From RGIG1934 sp964492545 (GTDB lineage: Bacteria; Bacillota; Clostridia; Lachnospirales; Lachnospiraceae), in NCBI GenBank assembly GCA_964492545.1, contig CAZBKO010000052.1:1-15148 (forward strand): DNA of 15,148 nt, read 5' to 3'. The position numbers and the translations under genes are program-made. The first letter of the stretch is position 1; every line of letters starts with the position of its first letter. A model generated the notes under the pieces. That model made no database searches and was not told where the DNA came from. It was given only the letters and a program-made list of their open reading frames with translations. Positions 15,001-15,148 of this stretch are shown here, piece by piece.

Positions 15001-15148
15001 ATGGATAACATTGAGAATAATGAAATAACATCTAAGAATTTTATAGAACAGTTGATTGATGAAGATTTAGCAGAGGGTCATTATGACCATGTTCAGACAA
15101 GATTTCCACCGGAACCTAACGGATATCTTCATATTGGACATGCTAAGT
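15001..15148 (+). CDS. glnS: Glutamine--tRNA ligase (partial, 3' end outside window)
   Basis: Class I aminoacyl-tRNA synthetase that charges tRNA-Gln. The 49 visible codons start at ATG 15001, after GAAAGGA (14980s) and contain RFPPEPNGYLHIGHAK, the ATP-binding HIGH signature in the form characteristic of GlnRS (PPEPNGYLHIGHAK) rather than bacterial GluRS (APSPTG.LHIG). The short N-terminal lead (NFIEQLIDEDL) is also GlnRS-like. A direct GlnRS suggests that Gln-tRNA need not be made only through the amidotransferase route. It has its own promoter at 14937-14966. Confidence 0.95.
   Translation, partial: MDNIENNEITSKNFIEQLIDEDLAEGHYDHVQTRFPPEPNGYLHIGHAK

Noticed and set aside
1..15148. CRISPR array, tRNA/rRNA genes, insertion sequence or phage genes
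   Set aside because: No regularly spaced repeats, no cloverleaf-type or rRNA segments, no transposase or integrase motifs and no flanking target duplications at the two joins.

Overview
The window looks like an AT-rich, low-GC anaerobic member of the Firmicutes, most likely Lachnospiraceae (Butyrivibrio/Roseburia/Eubacterium type). This is inferred from gene families (rubrerythrin, PAS-rich hybrid kinases, a 1.1-kb-residue-class GGDEF protein with a long TPR-like middle, MgtE, M18 aminopeptidase), from strong AAAGGAG-type ribosome binding sites and from vegetative-type promoters. I could run no database search.

Layout. 1-366 is the C-terminal receiver domain of a hybrid sensor kinase cut by the window edge. 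427-1350 is a protein with three Ca-binding-type D-x-D-x-D/N-G loops, closed by a two-way terminator. On the minus strand, 3689-1435 holds rsgA followed by what was an ABC-2 exporter: the ATPase has lost its C-terminus, the permease has lost its N-terminus, and the permease is also frameshifted near its end. 3690-4093 is a regulatory region with a complete very small minus-strand transcription unit (promoter, ribosome binding site, 10-codon ORF, terminator) divergent from the rubrerythrin gene rbr at 4094-4630. 4822-6777 is a PAS-rich histidine kinase that stops abruptly in its ATPase domain and runs directly into an NhaC-type antiporter fragment without its N-terminal part (to 7730). Convergent to it, on the minus strand, is an operon of a 31-codon leader ORF, mgtE and a DHH-family phosphoesterase (10245-7727). 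Back-to-back with that promoter starts the + strand GGDEF gene (10390-13686), which overlaps a complete M18 aminopeptidase gene (to 14948). The window ends in the first 49 codons of glnS.

Two places (about 1966 and about 6760) show the same event: two neighbouring same-strand genes joined by loss of the end of the first and the start of the second. These are either real deletions in a decaying accessory region or assembly errors; both need read-level checking. The intact genes are mostly housekeeping (ribosome assembly GTPase, Mg2+ transport, oligonucleotide/cyclic dinucleotide turnover, peptidase, tRNA charging) and signalling (c-di-GMP synthesis, two-component). The most promising undescribed elements are the two small-ORF units: the one in the mgtE leader and the one next to rbr.
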